Origin: Adlercreutzia equolifaciens DSM 19450
GTDB lineage: Bacteria; Actinomycetota; Coriobacteriia; Coriobacteriales; Eggerthellaceae
Reading direction: 5' to 3'
Length of the DNA stretch: 64,000 nucleotides
Assembly (NCBI RefSeq): GCF_000478885.1
Contig: NC_022567.1
Span: 1,550,001 to 1,614,000, forward strand
Below are positions 1 through 8,308 of this stretch, one piece after another. Position numbers and translations under genes: made by a program. The notes under the pieces are model-generated. The model did no database searches, was not told the DNA's origin, and saw only the letters and a list, made by a program, of their open reading frames with translations. Every line of letters begins with the position of its first letter. Positions within the stretch are counted from its first letter, which is position 1.

Positions 1-198
1 GCGACAGCCAAACCCAGCACATCCAGCGCGGCGTCTGGCACGCATACTTACCGCAGCAGCTCGATCGCCTACCGCGGCGTTCCACAGACTGGAGACGCGG
101 CCACCGATGCGCTGCTCGCCGTGGGAGCTCTGGCCGTCGTCTCGGGCGGCGCCGCGGCCCTCGCCCGCGCCCGCATGAAGCGTGCCCGGGCCAAGTAG
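1..198 (+). CDS. C-terminal end of a sortase-anchored surface protein (5' truncated by window edge)
   Basis: Frame 1 is open from the first base to a TAG at 196-198 and gives 65 residues. The segment is Ser/Thr/Ala-rich at first, then has VPQTGD (a variant of the LPxTG sortase motif) around residues 28-33, about 20 hydrophobic residues (ALLAVGALAVVSGG and on), and a basic end, RARMKRARAK. This three-part layout is the classical cell-wall sorting signal: a sortase cleaves between Thr and Gly and links the protein to the envelope. The rest of the protein is outside the window, so its function cannot be stated. The other sortase substrate here, at the right end, uses LPQTGDE, so the two share the xPQTGD core. 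No sortase gene lies in the window. Confidence 0.8.
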   Translation, partial: ATAKPSTSSAASGTHTYRSSSIAYRGVPQTGDAATDALLAVGALAVVSGGAAALARARMKRARAK

Positions 199-286
199 CG
201 TAGCTCGGCATCGCTCGCACCGTAAGCCGCAATCGCCGTGGCTCCTCTTTACCTGAGAGCGCACATCGAGGCCGTCGCCCTGACCA

Positions 287-733
287 CTACCTCCTCGTCG
301 GCCTCCCCACGGAAACGGGCAACTCCCGCAGGGCCTCCATTACCTCAGCGGCGGCTTCCTCGGCTTGCAACTGACGAGGCATGTCGAGGCCCGCGCGCTC
401 GAAGGCCTCGGCCAGCGCGGCAGCGTAGTCGCGCTTGTGGGCATCGTTGAGCGCCTTCCACGGAATGCCCTTGAACCAAGCGGCCACCTCCCCATTGAAG
501 GGCACGCGTCCTTGCAGCATGAGCGCCATGATGACAGGGTATCCCGCGTAGCCCTGCCAGAACGTCGCGTTGTCGTTGGAGCGGTAGCGTTCCTCGTCGT
601 CCCAGGTCACCCGGTACTCCTTCGACCCGTCCGACGATCGCACGATAAGCGCTTCCGGACTCAAATCGTAGCGATCGTCGACCAGCGCCGTCCACGCCTC
701 GTACACTTTCTCAACCGGTGGCAATTTTTCCAT
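287..733 (-). CDS. Conserved-looking hypothetical protein, 148 aa
   Basis: I do not recognise this family. I start it at the ATG at 733 (MEKLPPVEK) because AAGGAG sits six bases upstream; an in-frame ATG seven codons earlier has no such site. The protein is soluble and acidic, with no signal peptide or membrane segment. It has a polar N-terminal third containing VTWDDEERYRS, a central WQGYAGYPVIMALML stretch, and a helical Ala/Glu-rich C-terminal half (AAALAEAFERAGL and on). The middle resembles small proteins in which a conserved aromatic/Gly core precedes a helix, but I cannot name a family. It converges with the surface-protein gene on its left and has its own 263-bp upstream region. Confidence 0.7.
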   Translation of the reverse strand: MEKLPPVEKVYEAWTALVDDRYDLSPEALIVRSSDGSKEYRVTWDDEERYRSNDNATFWQGYAGYPVIMALMLQGRVPFNGEVAAWFKGIPWKALNDAHKRDYAAALAEAFERAGLDMPRQLQAEEAAAEVMEALRELPVSVGRPTRR

Positions 734-996
734 GAGATACTCCTTGTATCGCACTTTCTCGTTCTGCTCATTATGACTCCACTGCTTCGGTTCAACGCAA
801 AACTGCCACTCATCAGTTATGTTGCAAGCCTTCCAGTTATGGTCATTTCATGTGTGCCCATTTACAAAGTGCCTGCTCATAGAGTTATCCACAGCGAAAA
901 CGAGACACTGCCGCGACATAACTGCGGTTTGACGCTGCTACGATCCCCGCCCTACTTCGATCCATCTAAAAAACAAGGGGCACCATGGCGGTACTT
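734..996. other. Intergenic region upstream of the 148-aa protein
   Basis: This 263-bp stretch is visibly more AT-rich than its neighbours. It should hold the promoter of the leftward gene at 287-733 and the 3' flank of the permease gene at 997-2016. I see no convincing terminator hairpin or strong -35/-10 pair and no further gene. Confidence 0.4.
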
Positions 997-2016
997 TTAG
1001 CGGGCGCCTGAGCGCTTCCTTTTGCCTTCGGAATTCTGCCCGGAGAGGGAGACGAGGGCGATCATGGCGGCCATGAGGACAAGGCCGATCCAATCCCAGG
1101 CAGAGAACGGAGTGTGCAGCCACAAGGCAGCGATGACCATGGCACCGGCCGGCTCAGCCACGCCCAGAAGGCTCCCCTTCACCGAGCCCACGAGCGACAC
1201 GCCGTAGAGGAACAGCCCGAAAGCAGCAAAGGTACCCAGAACGCCCACGCCACCGATAAGAGCGAGCCAGCCTGTAGCGTCCATGTCGGGAACGAGACTG
1301 CCGGCGGTGCCGAAAAGGTCGGTGAGAATCGAGCCCGCAGCGCCGAGGGCGGCAGAAGGGGCGACGAGCAGCGAAACGATCGCCTCTCCGATGAGCCACA
1401 CGAGAATGGCGACAATACCGCTAATGACCATACCGCAGGCGATGATGGTGGGGCGATCCCATCGGCCGTAGAGCCGTTGGGGCGCCATGATGTAGAGCGT
1501 CTCGGACAAGGCGTTGGCAATGCCCCAAGCCAAGCCCGCCACCGGCAGCACGATGACGCCCCAGTCTCCCTGGGTGGCGATGAGCGTCGCGGCGGCCATC
1601 GCGCACATCAGCCCGACAAAGTCGGCGACGCGCGGCAGACGGCGCGCTCGGGCGCAGGTGATGAGCATGACGAACACCGTGCAGGTGGCCTGGAGCACCG
1701 TGGCCGTGCCGGCGTTGGTGAGGGCCACCGACACCGCATAGGTGATCTGCGAGAGGTACAGCCCCACACCGAACAGAACGAGCGTCGGACGGGCGGCGGG
1801 GCTCCCCAGCAGCGAGAGCAGAGCCTCGCGACGCGTAACGAATACGAAGACGGCGAACAGCAGGGCCGCCACGCCGGCACGTACGGCGGAGATGAAGGCG
1901 GAGCTTACCTCGTAACTCTCCGCGAGGAACTGGATGCAGGCTCCTGAGAATCCCCACAGCGTCGCACCCGCCAGGGCACATACCACCCCTCGCCAGAAGA
2001 CCTTAGAAGCGTTCAC
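997..2016 (-). CDS. DMT-superfamily (EamA-type) permease, 339 aa
   Basis: This is an inner-membrane transporter of the drug/metabolite type. The protein is almost entirely hydrophobic, with about ten predicted helices arranged as two similar halves. The first half begins GVVCALAGATLWGFSGACIQFLA, which matches the usual start of an EamA domain, and the second contains WLALIGGVGVLGTFAAFGLFLYGV followed by a GSLLGVAEPAGAMVIAALWL helix typical of the second EamA repeat. The start chosen is the GTG at 2016, which has GGAGG about ten bases upstream; a longer frame to 2154 would add 46 residues with no membrane character. The C-terminus is short and basic (GKRKRSGAR). The substrate cannot be deduced; relatives export amino acids, nucleotides or other metabolites. 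Confidence 0.88.
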   Translation of the reverse strand: MNASKVFWRGVVCALAGATLWGFSGACIQFLAESYEVSSAFISAVRAGVAALLFAVFVFVTRREALLSLLGSPAARPTLVLFGVGLYLSQITYAVSVALTNAGTATVLQATCTVFVMLITCARARRLPRVADFVGLMCAMAAATLIATQGDWGVIVLPVAGLAWGIANALSETLYIMAPQRLYGRWDRPTIIACGMVISGIVAILVWLIGEAIVSLLVAPSAALGAAGSILTDLFGTAGSLVPDMDATGWLALIGGVGVLGTFAAFGLFLYGVSLVGSVKGSLLGVAEPAGAMVIAALWLHTPFSAWDWIGLVLMAAMIALVSLSGQNSEGKRKRSGAR

Positions 2017-2166
2017 CGCCGTCTCACCTCCGTGCAATCCATCGAAATCCGTTGCCGCAGAGGCAGCATACACCATCCCGTGCACAAGGAGCCAGAGAGG
2101 CCGCACCTTCGACCGCTGCGGGCAAAACGACCTCCCTACTGCCGCCCTCGGCACTTGGCGGCGCGG

Positions 2167-5100
2167 CTATCGTCCCTCTTCGCGCTTGGCGGCGCGGGCG
2201 GCGCGCTTGGCGGCCAAGCGCTCGCGGGCGGCATCGCCCTTGGCGAGGTTGTTGGCGCGCCGTTCGCTGCGCCCCGTGGGGCGGCCGGAAGCGGGAGTGG
2301 CTGACGCTGAGCCCTTGGCCGGGTCCTGGCCCAGGGCGGACCGAGATCCGCCCCTGCGGGAATCGGTCGGGGCATTTTGCGAAACAGCCTTAGCAGAGCC
2401 TGTCCGAGCATTTTTGGAAACGCCCGCAGCGGGATCTGTTGCGATACCCCGGGGGACAGAAGAGGCAGGATCGGAGGCAAAGCCGGAAGCGCCGCCCTCC
2501 ATCTCCGCGAAAGGAGCCCCCTCTTCGGCGTCGGTCTCGCCGAAGATTTTCTCCAGGAAGTGCACGATAGCCGGAAGCAGGTTGTCGCGTTCCTCCTCCG
2601 AGAAGTAGCGCAAAGGCAGCGTCAGCTTGCGCTTATCCGTCTGGTAGCGGCCGGCCGCGCGGCGCAGGGGCTTCATGGCGGCAGCGGGGATGTCGATGGG
2701 CTCCACGATGAGCTTGCCCGCCGCCACGGAGATGAGCTTGACCCCGTGCTCGTTGGCGAAGGCCTTCAGCCATGCGCGCTCGAAGAGGTTGGCCGCCGCC
2801 TCGGGCATCTCGGGGGCCTTGGCGAGCATATCCTCGCGGAGGGCGGCCACCTCCTCCACCGTGGAGGCCGAAGCCAGCTTGCGGTACCACAGCACCCGGG
2901 CGTCGGCGTCGGGGATGTACTCCTCGGGCAGGTAGGCGTGACCGGGGATGTTCACGGTGATGTCGGAAAGCGCCGGCGGCAGCTCGCCTGAGGCGCCCAC
3001 GCCCTCGCGCGTCTCGTTCACGGCCTGGTTGAGCATCTGGGCAAACAGATCGAAACCCACAGCCGACATGTTGCCGGACTGCTCGGCGCCGAGCATCGAG
3101 CCGGCCCCGCGAATCTCCAGATCGCGCATGGCGATGCGCATGCCGCTGCCCAGATCCTGATGCTCGTTGATGGCGGTGAGGCGCGCGGCGGCCTCTTCGG
3201 TCAAAGGCACGTTCTCGGGGAACATGAAGTAGGCGTAGGCCTGGGTGGACGAGCGGCCCACACGGCCCTTCAGCTGGTACATCTGCGCGAGGCCCAGACG
3301 CTGGGCGTCCTCGATGATGAGCGTGTTGGTGTGGGGGTTGTCGATGCCGCTCTCGATGATGGTGGTGGCCACGAGCACGTCCAGCTCGCCGGCGGCGAAC
3401 TCCTCCATCACCTGCTCCAGCTCCTCCTTGGTCATCTGCCCGTGGGCCACGCCGACCCGCGCCTCCCCGGCGGCGGCATGCACGCGATCGACCGCCTCGT
3501 CGATGGAGCGCACGCGGTTGGACACGTAGTACACCTGGCCGCCCCGCGCCAACTCGTAGCGGATGGCGGCCGATACGACGTCGGGATCCCACTCCCCCAC
3601 GTGCACCTCCACGGGGCGCCGCTCGTCGGGCGGCGTTAGGATGAGCGACATGTCGCGCACCCCCGACAGCGACATCTGCATGGTGCGCGGGATGGGGGTG
3701 GCCGACAACGTCAGCACGTCGATGGACTCGCGCAAGTTCTTCAGCTGCTCTTTGTGCTGCACGCCGAAGCGCTGCTCCTCGTCGATGATGACCAGTCCCA
3801 GATCGTGCGGGTTCACATCGCGCGAGAGCAGCCGGTGCGTGCCCACGAGCACCTGCACGTCGCCTTTGGCGAAGCCCTCCAGGGCCGCCTTCTGCTGCTC
3901 GGGCGTGCGGAAGCGCGAGAGCACTTCCACAGTGACGTCGAAGGGGTCGAAGCGGTCCTTGAAGGAGGTGTAGTGCTGCTGGGCCAGAATGGTGGTCGGA
4001 CAGAGCACCATCACCTGCTTGCCGTCCTGGGTGGCCTTGAAGGCGGCGCGCAGGGCCACCTCGGTCTTGCCGAAGCCGACGTCTCCGCAGATGAGACGGT
4101 CCATCGGTCGCGGCGATTCCATGTCGTGCTTCACATCGGCGATGGCGGCGAGCTGATCGCGGGTCTCGGTGTAGGGGAAGGCCTCCTCCATCTCGCGCTG
4201 CCAGGGGGTGTCCGGCGAGAAGCGGAAGCCCTGGGTGGCGGCGCGGCGGGCGTAGACGTCCACGAGGTCGAAGGCGAGCTTCTTGGTGGCCTTGCGGGCG
4301 CGGTTCATGGCCCGCGCCCAGTCGCTCGTGTTCAGGCGGGTAAGACGGGGGCTGCCGCCTTCCGGCCCCACGTAACGGGTCACGCGGTCGAGCTGCTCCA
4401 CGGGGACGAACAGCTTGTCGCCCTCGGCGTATTCCAGCTGCAGGTAGTCGCGCTCGGTGCCGTCCACCTCGCGGCGCACCAGATCGCGGAAAAAAGCGAT
4501 GCCGTGGGCCGCGTGCACCACGTAGTCGCCGGGCTTGAACGGGAAGGTGACCTCGGTGGCATCCACGCGGGAGCGCACGCGGCGGCTGGCGGCGCGCGAG
4601 CCCTGGGTGTCGGCGGCCGACACCAGCGCGAGATGCGCCTTCGGGATGATCATGCCGAGCGGGATGTCGTTGTCCACGATGTTGACGACCCCGCGCCGCA
4701 GGCGGCGTTTGGCCTGGGCCGGGGTGTCGGCCTCTGTGCTTTCGGGTTGCGACTCGCCATCGTCCAAATGCTCTGGCTGCACAATCTGGATGGGAATACC
4801 GTGATCGACGAAGGCGTGGCGCATGGTCTCGCGGGCGCGCAAGTTCGGGGCCGAGAAGACGATGGTGTAGCGGTCGGCGGCGAGGCTCTTCAGCTTGCCG
4901 AATATTTTGTCGGGCATCCCGGCCACATCGACGCGCTTCACCGGCAGCTCGTCGTCCAGCGCGCCGCCGACCCGCATGATGGAGACATAGGTGGCCCGCA
5001 CCTCGCCCCCGAAGTCCAGCGCCGCCGGCTCGGCGAACAGGCCCGCGAGCGCGATGTTGGTGCCCCGGGCGCGCTCGGCGATGTCGTCTGCCGCATGGGC

Positions 5101-6042
5101 CGCGTCATCGAAGAGCGAACGCGGCTCGATGAGGGCCGCGCACGTGCCCGCTCCGGCGTAGGCGCCCAGCGTCACCGGCTTCTTGTACAGAAACGGCAGC
5201 ACCACATCGGCGCCGTCGAAGCGCAGCCCCCCTTCCAGCTTCTCCAACACATCGCGCAGAGCCGGGTTAGTGAGCGCCGGCTTCTCCAGGGCGCGCCGCG
5301 CGTCGGCCAGCGCCCGGGGGGAGGTGGGGAACTCGGAGACGGGGTAAATCTCCACGGAGGGCAGCGAAGAGATGGTCTGCCCCGTGGCGGGCACGATGCG
5401 GCGGATCTCGTCCAGCTCGTCGCCGAAGAAGTCGAGCCGCACCGGAAAGGACAGGTTGCCGGGGAACACATCCACGGTGCCGCCGCGCACGGCGAAGGTG
5501 CCCGGACCGTCCAGCTCGCCGGTGTTGGCGTAGCCGGCGGCCTCCAGGGCGCGGGGCAGGTCGCCCAGCTCCTCGACGCCCTCGACGCCCATTTCCTCAA
5601 GCTCCTCGCCGGCCGTAAGCGCGATCGGGCGCGCAGCATTCGCCTCTACCGGCGGCAACAGGCGCAGCAGCGCCCGGGCGCTCGCCACCACCACGACTTC
5701 GCGGCCGCTCTTGAGCGCCCAGGCGGCCTCCATGCGCTGGGCGATGACGCGGCGATCGGCCGGCTTCGGGTCGAAGGGGTAATCCGCGCGCTCCGGGAAG
5801 CGCAGCACGCGCTCCTCCCCCACATAGGCGGCCACGTTGCGGGCGAAGGCGACGGCGGCGTCCTCGCCGGCCACGACGACGAGCGTGGGCTGGGGCGCAT
5901 GGGCGAAGCGGGCCGCCACGAGGAAGGGCCGCGCCGAGGCGGCCACGCCCAAGGTGGCGTCCTCGCCGGCATCGAGCTTTCCCCAGAACGCGTCCAGGCA
6001 GCCGGACTTCTCCAAGGTGAAGGCGAGCGAATCGATGAGCAC
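2167..6042 (-). CDS. mfd: Transcription-repair coupling factor Mfd, 1291 aa
   Basis: Mfd is an ATP-dependent translocase that displaces RNA polymerase stalled at DNA damage and recruits UvrA. The order of domains is canonical: a UvrB-like N-terminal module (residues 1-330), an RNA-polymerase-interacting domain near 500 (FKPGDYVVHAAHGI, LFVPVEQLDRV), then RecG-like helicase motifs with Walker A GDVGFGKTE near 650, DEEQ near 750 and the IIESGIDNP motif. A TRCF C-terminal domain follows (YRKLASA and on). I start it at the GTG at 6042 (VLIDSLAF), which fits the usual length; the upstream in-frame codons are Arg/Pro-rich and not Mfd-like. An oddity is an additional low-complexity, basic C-terminal tail of about 110 residues that includes a palindromic repeat copy. 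Nothing nearby is co-transcribed with it. Confidence 0.97.
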   Translation of the reverse strand: MLIDSLAFTLEKSGCLDAFWGKLDAGEDATLGVAASARPFLVAARFAHAPQPTLVVVAGEDAAVAFARNVAAYVGEERVLRFPERADYPFDPKPADRRVIAQRMEAAWALKSGREVVVVASARALLRLLPPVEANAARPIALTAGEELEEMGVEGVEELGDLPRALEAAGYANTGELDGPGTFAVRGGTVDVFPGNLSFPVRLDFFGDELDEIRRIVPATGQTISSLPSVEIYPVSEFPTSPRALADARRALEKPALTNPALRDVLEKLEGGLRFDGADVVLPFLYKKPVTLGAYAGAGTCAALIEPRSLFDDAAHAADDIAERARGTNIALAGLFAEPAALDFGGEVRATYVSIMRVGGALDDELPVKRVDVAGMPDKIFGKLKSLAADRYTIVFSAPNLRARETMRHAFVDHGIPIQIVQPEHLDDGESQPESTEADTPAQAKRRLRRGVVNIVDNDIPLGMIIPKAHLALVSAADTQGSRAASRRVRSRVDATEVTFPFKPGDYVVHAAHGIAFFRDLVRREVDGTERDYLQLEYAEGDKLFVPVEQLDRVTRYVGPEGGSPRLTRLNTSDWARAMNRARKATKKLAFDLVDVYARRAATQGFRFSPDTPWQREMEEAFPYTETRDQLAAIADVKHDMESPRPMDRLICGDVGFGKTEVALRAAFKATQDGKQVMVLCPTTILAQQHYTSFKDRFDPFDVTVEVLSRFRTPEQQKAALEGFAKGDVQVLVGTHRLLSRDVNPHDLGLVIIDEEQRFGVQHKEQLKNLRESIDVLTLSATPIPRTMQMSLSGVRDMSLILTPPDERRPVEVHVGEWDPDVVSAAIRYELARGGQVYYVSNRVRSIDEAVDRVHAAAGEARVGVAHGQMTKEELEQVMEEFAAGELDVLVATTIIESGIDNPHTNTLIIEDAQRLGLAQMYQLKGRVGRSSTQAYAYFMFPENVPLTEEAAARLTAINEHQDLGSGMRIAMRDLEIRGAGSMLGAEQSGNMSAVGFDLFAQMLNQAVNETREGVGASGELPPALSDITVNIPGHAYLPEEYIPDADARVLWYRKLASASTVEEVAALREDMLAKAPEMPEAAANLFERAWLKAFANEHGVKLISVAAGKLIVEPIDIPAAAMKPLRRAAGRYQTDKRKLTLPLRYFSEEERDNLLPAIVHFLEKIFGETDAEEGAPFAEMEGGASGFASDPASSVPRGIATDPAAGVSKNARTGSAKAVSQNAPTDSRRGGSRSALGQDPAKGSASATPASGRPTGRSERRANNLAKGDAARERLAAKRAARAAKREEGR
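2334..2360. repeat. Dispersed palindrome, coding copy in mfd tail
   Basis: On the minus strand it reads CCCGCAGGGGCGGATCTCGG and continues, matching the family consensus beginning CCCGTAGGGGCGACC seen at 6998, 24670, 24723 and 28879. The inner arms GGCGGA and TCCGCC pair perfectly. Here it lies inside mfd and encodes the residues SRRGGSRSAL of the disordered tail. Confidence 0.6.
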
Positions 6043-6226
6043 AGTGGTCTCTTTTCCAGTAGGGCAAACGGCAAAAGCCGCCCGAGCGGGCGGTCGGCGC
6101 CCGGGATGAGCGCCTCGCGCAGTGTAGCGCACTGGGGCGCGCAGCGACGCGAACGGGGGGCCAATAGTAGCAAAGAAGTAAACCGTCCCGCCGCGATTCC
6201 CCTAACTATTCCTCGAGAAGGAGCCC

Positions 6227-6260
6227 GCGCTGTGCGACAATAGCGAAAACGACACAGCGC
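6227..6260. promoter_or_regulatory. Inverted repeat upstream of nth, possible operator
   Basis: GCGCTGTG at 6227-6234 is repeated in reverse complement as CACAGCGC at 6253-6260. The two are separated by 18 AT-richer bases and end 34 bp before the nth start codon. Position and symmetry fit a dimeric-regulator site or an mRNA leader stem. The rest of the mfd/nth divergent region (6043-6294) shows no clear consensus promoter. Confidence 0.35.
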
Positions 6261-6294
6261 CGACGCAGGCCGGCGCAAAAGGTAAGGAGGCAGC

Positions 6295-6957
6295 ATGGCA
6301 CGGGAATCCCTGGCGAGCAAGCGGGAGCGGGCGGCGGCCATCGAGGAGCGCATGTTCGAGCACTACGGCCCTGGGAAGGCGTCGCTCGACTATCGCACGC
6401 CCTTCGAGCTCACCGTGGCCGTGGTGCTGTCGGCCCAGTGCACCGACGCCGCCGTGAACAAGGTGACGCCGCGCCTGTTCGCGGCCTTCCCTACCCCAGC
6501 GGCCATGGCGGCCGCCTCCTCGGACGAAGTGGCGGAGATCATCCACTCGCTGGGGTTCTTCCGAAGCAAGGCGAAGAACCTCGTGGCGCTCGCACAAATG
6601 GTGACGGCGGATTTCGGCGGCGAGGTGCCCGCCGACGTAGATGAGCTGCAGAAGCTGCCCGGCGTGGGCCGCAAGACCGCCAACTGCGTCATGTGCGAGG
6701 CCTTCAAGGATCCCCAGGGCATCGCCGTGGACACCCACGTCTTCCGCATCGCCCATCGGCTGAAGCTGGTCGGGCCCTCAGCTGACACGCCGCAGAAGGT
6801 GGAGGACATCCTTCTGAAGGTGTACCCGCGCGAGCAGTGGCTGTTCATCAACCACCAGTGGGTGCATTTCGGCCGCGAGTTCTGCCGCGCCCGCAACCCC
6901 CGCTGCGCCGACTGCATCGTCGGCGATCTGTGCCCCACCCGAGGCCAGTGGGGGTAG
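6295..6957 (+). CDS. nth: Endonuclease III (DNA glycosylase/AP lyase), 220 aa
   Basis: This enzyme removes oxidised pyrimidines and cuts the resulting abasic site in base-excision repair. The helix-hairpin-helix LPGVGRKTANCV carries the catalytic lysine, and AVDTHVFRIAHRL carries the catalytic aspartate. The C-terminal CRARNPRCADCIVGDLC gives the Cys-X6-Cys-X2-Cys-X5-Cys ligand set of the [4Fe-4S] cluster. Length is normal for the family. AAGGAGG lies seven bases before the ATG. It stands alone on the plus strand, divergent from mfd and convergent with the protease gene. A repeat hairpin at 6998-7024 separates it from that gene and may end transcription. Confidence 0.97.
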   Translation: MARESLASKRERAAAIEERMFEHYGPGKASLDYRTPFELTVAVVLSAQCTDAAVNKVTPRLFAAFPTPAAMAAASSDEVAEIIHSLGFFRSKAKNLVALAQMVTADFGGEVPADVDELQKLPGVGRKTANCVMCEAFKDPQGIAVDTHVFRIAHRLKLVGPSADTPQKVEDILLKVYPREQWLFINHQWVHFGREFCRARNPRCADCIVGDLCPTRGQWG

Positions 6958-6997
6958 GACCCTTTCCCCTTCCATAGCGGATAGTCGCCGTCTTACC

Positions 6998-7024
6998 CCC
7001 GTAGGGGACGACCTTGGTCGCCCC
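6998..7024. repeat. Dispersed palindrome between nth and the protease gene
   Basis: CCCGTAGGGGACGACC is followed by TTGGTCGCCCC. The arms GGGGaCGACC and GGTCGCCCC fold into a hairpin with one bulged A and a TT loop. It lies between two convergent genes and could serve as a bidirectional terminator. It belongs to the same family as the copies at 2334, 24670, 24723 and 28879. Confidence 0.65.
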
Positions 7025-7026
7025 TT

Positions 7027-7527
7027 CTATTTCTTCTGCAAGGGGAAGCCGCGGCGGTGCAGCTCGGCCACGACGGTTTCCACCAGCAGGGGCAGGGCGG
7101 CGGCGCATTCGGGGGTGAGCCCCACAACGAACTGCTCCGGGGAGGGATTGCCCACCTGCATGCCCAGGCAGAAGCCCTCCGCCTCATAACCCATGAGCGA
7201 GGCGGCGTCGAACAGGTCGACGAGCTTCAAATCGTGCAGCGACGCCTCGGGGCCCGAGTGGCGCGCCATGGCATCCGGCTCGAAACGGTACACGGTGCCC
7301 GGCGCGTCGCCCGTGCCGTCCACGGCGTCCACCGTGAGGATAAGGTCGCAACGCTCCACGTAGGGCAGCATGTCCAGCGACATGCAGCCGACGTCCACCA
7401 GCGTCACGTTCTCGGGGATGTCATAGCCGGCAAGTATCTCGTCGTAGGCCGCCGGGCCCACCCCGTCGTCCAGCATGAGCCGGTTCCCGACGAAGAACAC
7501 CGCCGCCGTGCGCTCGCTCGCTTCCAT
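7027..7527 (-). CDS. [NiFe]-hydrogenase maturation protease, 166 aa
   Basis: Proteases of the HyaD/HybD/HycI family remove the C-terminal peptide of the hydrogenase large subunit once nickel is inserted. The N-terminal FFVGNRLMLDDGVG matches the family's GNxLxxDDGxG motif with its metal-binding Glu/Asp positions. LILTVDAVDGTGDAPGTVYR and SLHDLKLVDLFDAA match the second and third conserved blocks (the family's His-containing block). GNPSPE near the C-terminus is a typical final motif. TAAGGAGG precedes the ATG and overlaps the stop codon of the upstream gene at 7537-7983, so the two are one operon. Its likely substrate is the large subunit encoded at 14168-15841, which carries a cleavable tail after DPCTACAVH. 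The genes are separated by the YhgE pair. Confidence 0.9.
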   Translation of the reverse strand: MEASERTAAVFFVGNRLMLDDGVGPAAYDEILAGYDIPENVTLVDVGCMSLDMLPYVERCDLILTVDAVDGTGDAPGTVYRFEPDAMARHSGPEASLHDLKLVDLFDAASLMGYEAEGFCLGMQVGNPSPEQFVVGLTPECAAALPLLVETVVAELHRRGFPLQKK

Positions 7528-7536
7528 GCTGCCTCC

Positions 7537-7983
7537 TTAGGCCCAGGTATCCAGCGTCGGGCGCAGATCCAAGTTGTACCAGGTGGCAAACGCCACGATG
7601 GCCACGGCGATGATCGCGCCAACAACGGCCCAGATGCGCTCCCGCCGCAGGTAGGTCTCGCGACTCACCCCCATGTTCTCGGCTCGGTGCGCCGCGAAAG
7701 GCTGGGCCACAATGGAGAACACCACGGTAGCGGCCACCAAGCCCGCGGCCATGAGCACGGCCAGCACCACGTTCATCACCGTCGGCTCCACCGTGGCCGC
7801 ATAAATCACGTTGTCCGCGAACAGCCACGCGACGAAGAAGAGGAACGCCGCCCACATCCCATGGGCCGGCCCCCACACAGGCGCCAAGAACAGCGCCCCC
7901 AGGTTCACCCGCGGCAGCCCCGCGAGAAACTTCTCCTCTTCGGCAATCTGTTCGTCGGTCAATGGCTCGCCCATGTCGCCCAT
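7537..7983 (-). CDS. Small membrane protein of unknown function, 148 aa
   Basis: I do not recognise the family. The start is the ATG at 7983 (MGDMGEPLTDEQ), with GAGAGG just upstream; a second ATG three codons on is possible. The short acidic N-terminus is followed by VNLGALFLAPVWGPAHGMW, reminiscent of the start of DUF2628-like small membrane proteins. Three hydrophobic stretches then run AAFLFFVAWLF, VVLAVLMAAGLVAATVVFSIVA and IWAVVGAIIAVAIVAFATWY, with a charged loop (HRAENMGVSRETYLRRER) between the last two. It is nine bases from the hydrogenase maturation protease and its stop overlaps that gene's ribosome site. A role in hydrogenase assembly or membrane integration is therefore plausible but is only guilt by association. 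Confidence 0.75.
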   Translation of the reverse strand: MGDMGEPLTDEQIAEEEKFLAGLPRVNLGALFLAPVWGPAHGMWAAFLFFVAWLFADNVIYAATVEPTVMNVVLAVLMAAGLVAATVVFSIVAQPFAAHRAENMGVSRETYLRRERIWAVVGAIIAVAIVAFATWYNLDLRPTLDTWA

Positions 7984-8308
7984 CTTTCCTCTCGTTGATC
8001 GGCGGCACGTCGGGTGGCCCCTCCGTGCGCTCGCCGTTATTTCCAATCCCGCCTTATCATTGCCAGGGCATCCTATCCGGGTTCCAGCTGTATTCAACAA
8101 GACCGTCTCAATTCTCGTTTTCCAATTTTCGGGGATAAATGCCACTTCAACCCCGAAATGGTCGATTTTTCGGCAACATACCAGAGTTTTTTCGACCATT
8201 TCGCCCTTCAACTGGCATTTGGCTTGCCATTTCGGGGTCGAAGTGGCATTCACTGCCAAAAAAGGGAAGCATGAGGAATGGGGGTCGGCTTCGGTCGCGC
8301 AGCGCGCG
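7984..8308. other. Intergenic region carrying palindromic element A
   Basis: This 325-bp gap lies between two leftward genes and must contain the promoter of the membrane protein/protease pair. Its main feature is element A (listed separately). To the left of the element, 7984-8130 shows no convincing promoter consensus. I see no coding frame of its own. Confidence 0.5.
8140..8248. repeat. Palindromic intergenic element, copy A
   Basis: Three 22-bp motifs are present: forward at 8140-8161 (starting TGCCACTTCAACCCCGAAAT), reverse and degenerate at 8196-8217, and reverse at 8227-8248 (CCATTTCGGGGTCGAAGTGG and on). The outer pair forms an inverted repeat that could close a long stem. Copies B (17529-17648) and C (20135-20254) have the same layout. 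All three are intergenic. Confidence 0.8.

Noticed and set aside
6043..6132. Longer mfd start at 6132
   Set aside because: The 30 extra residues are Arg/Pro-rich with no similarity to Mfd; the GTG at 6042 fits the usual N-terminus.
3754..6243. A plus-strand open frame of 829 codons opposite mfd
   Set aside because: Antisense shadow of a clearly identified mfd gene; composition is Gly/His/Arg-rich with no family features.
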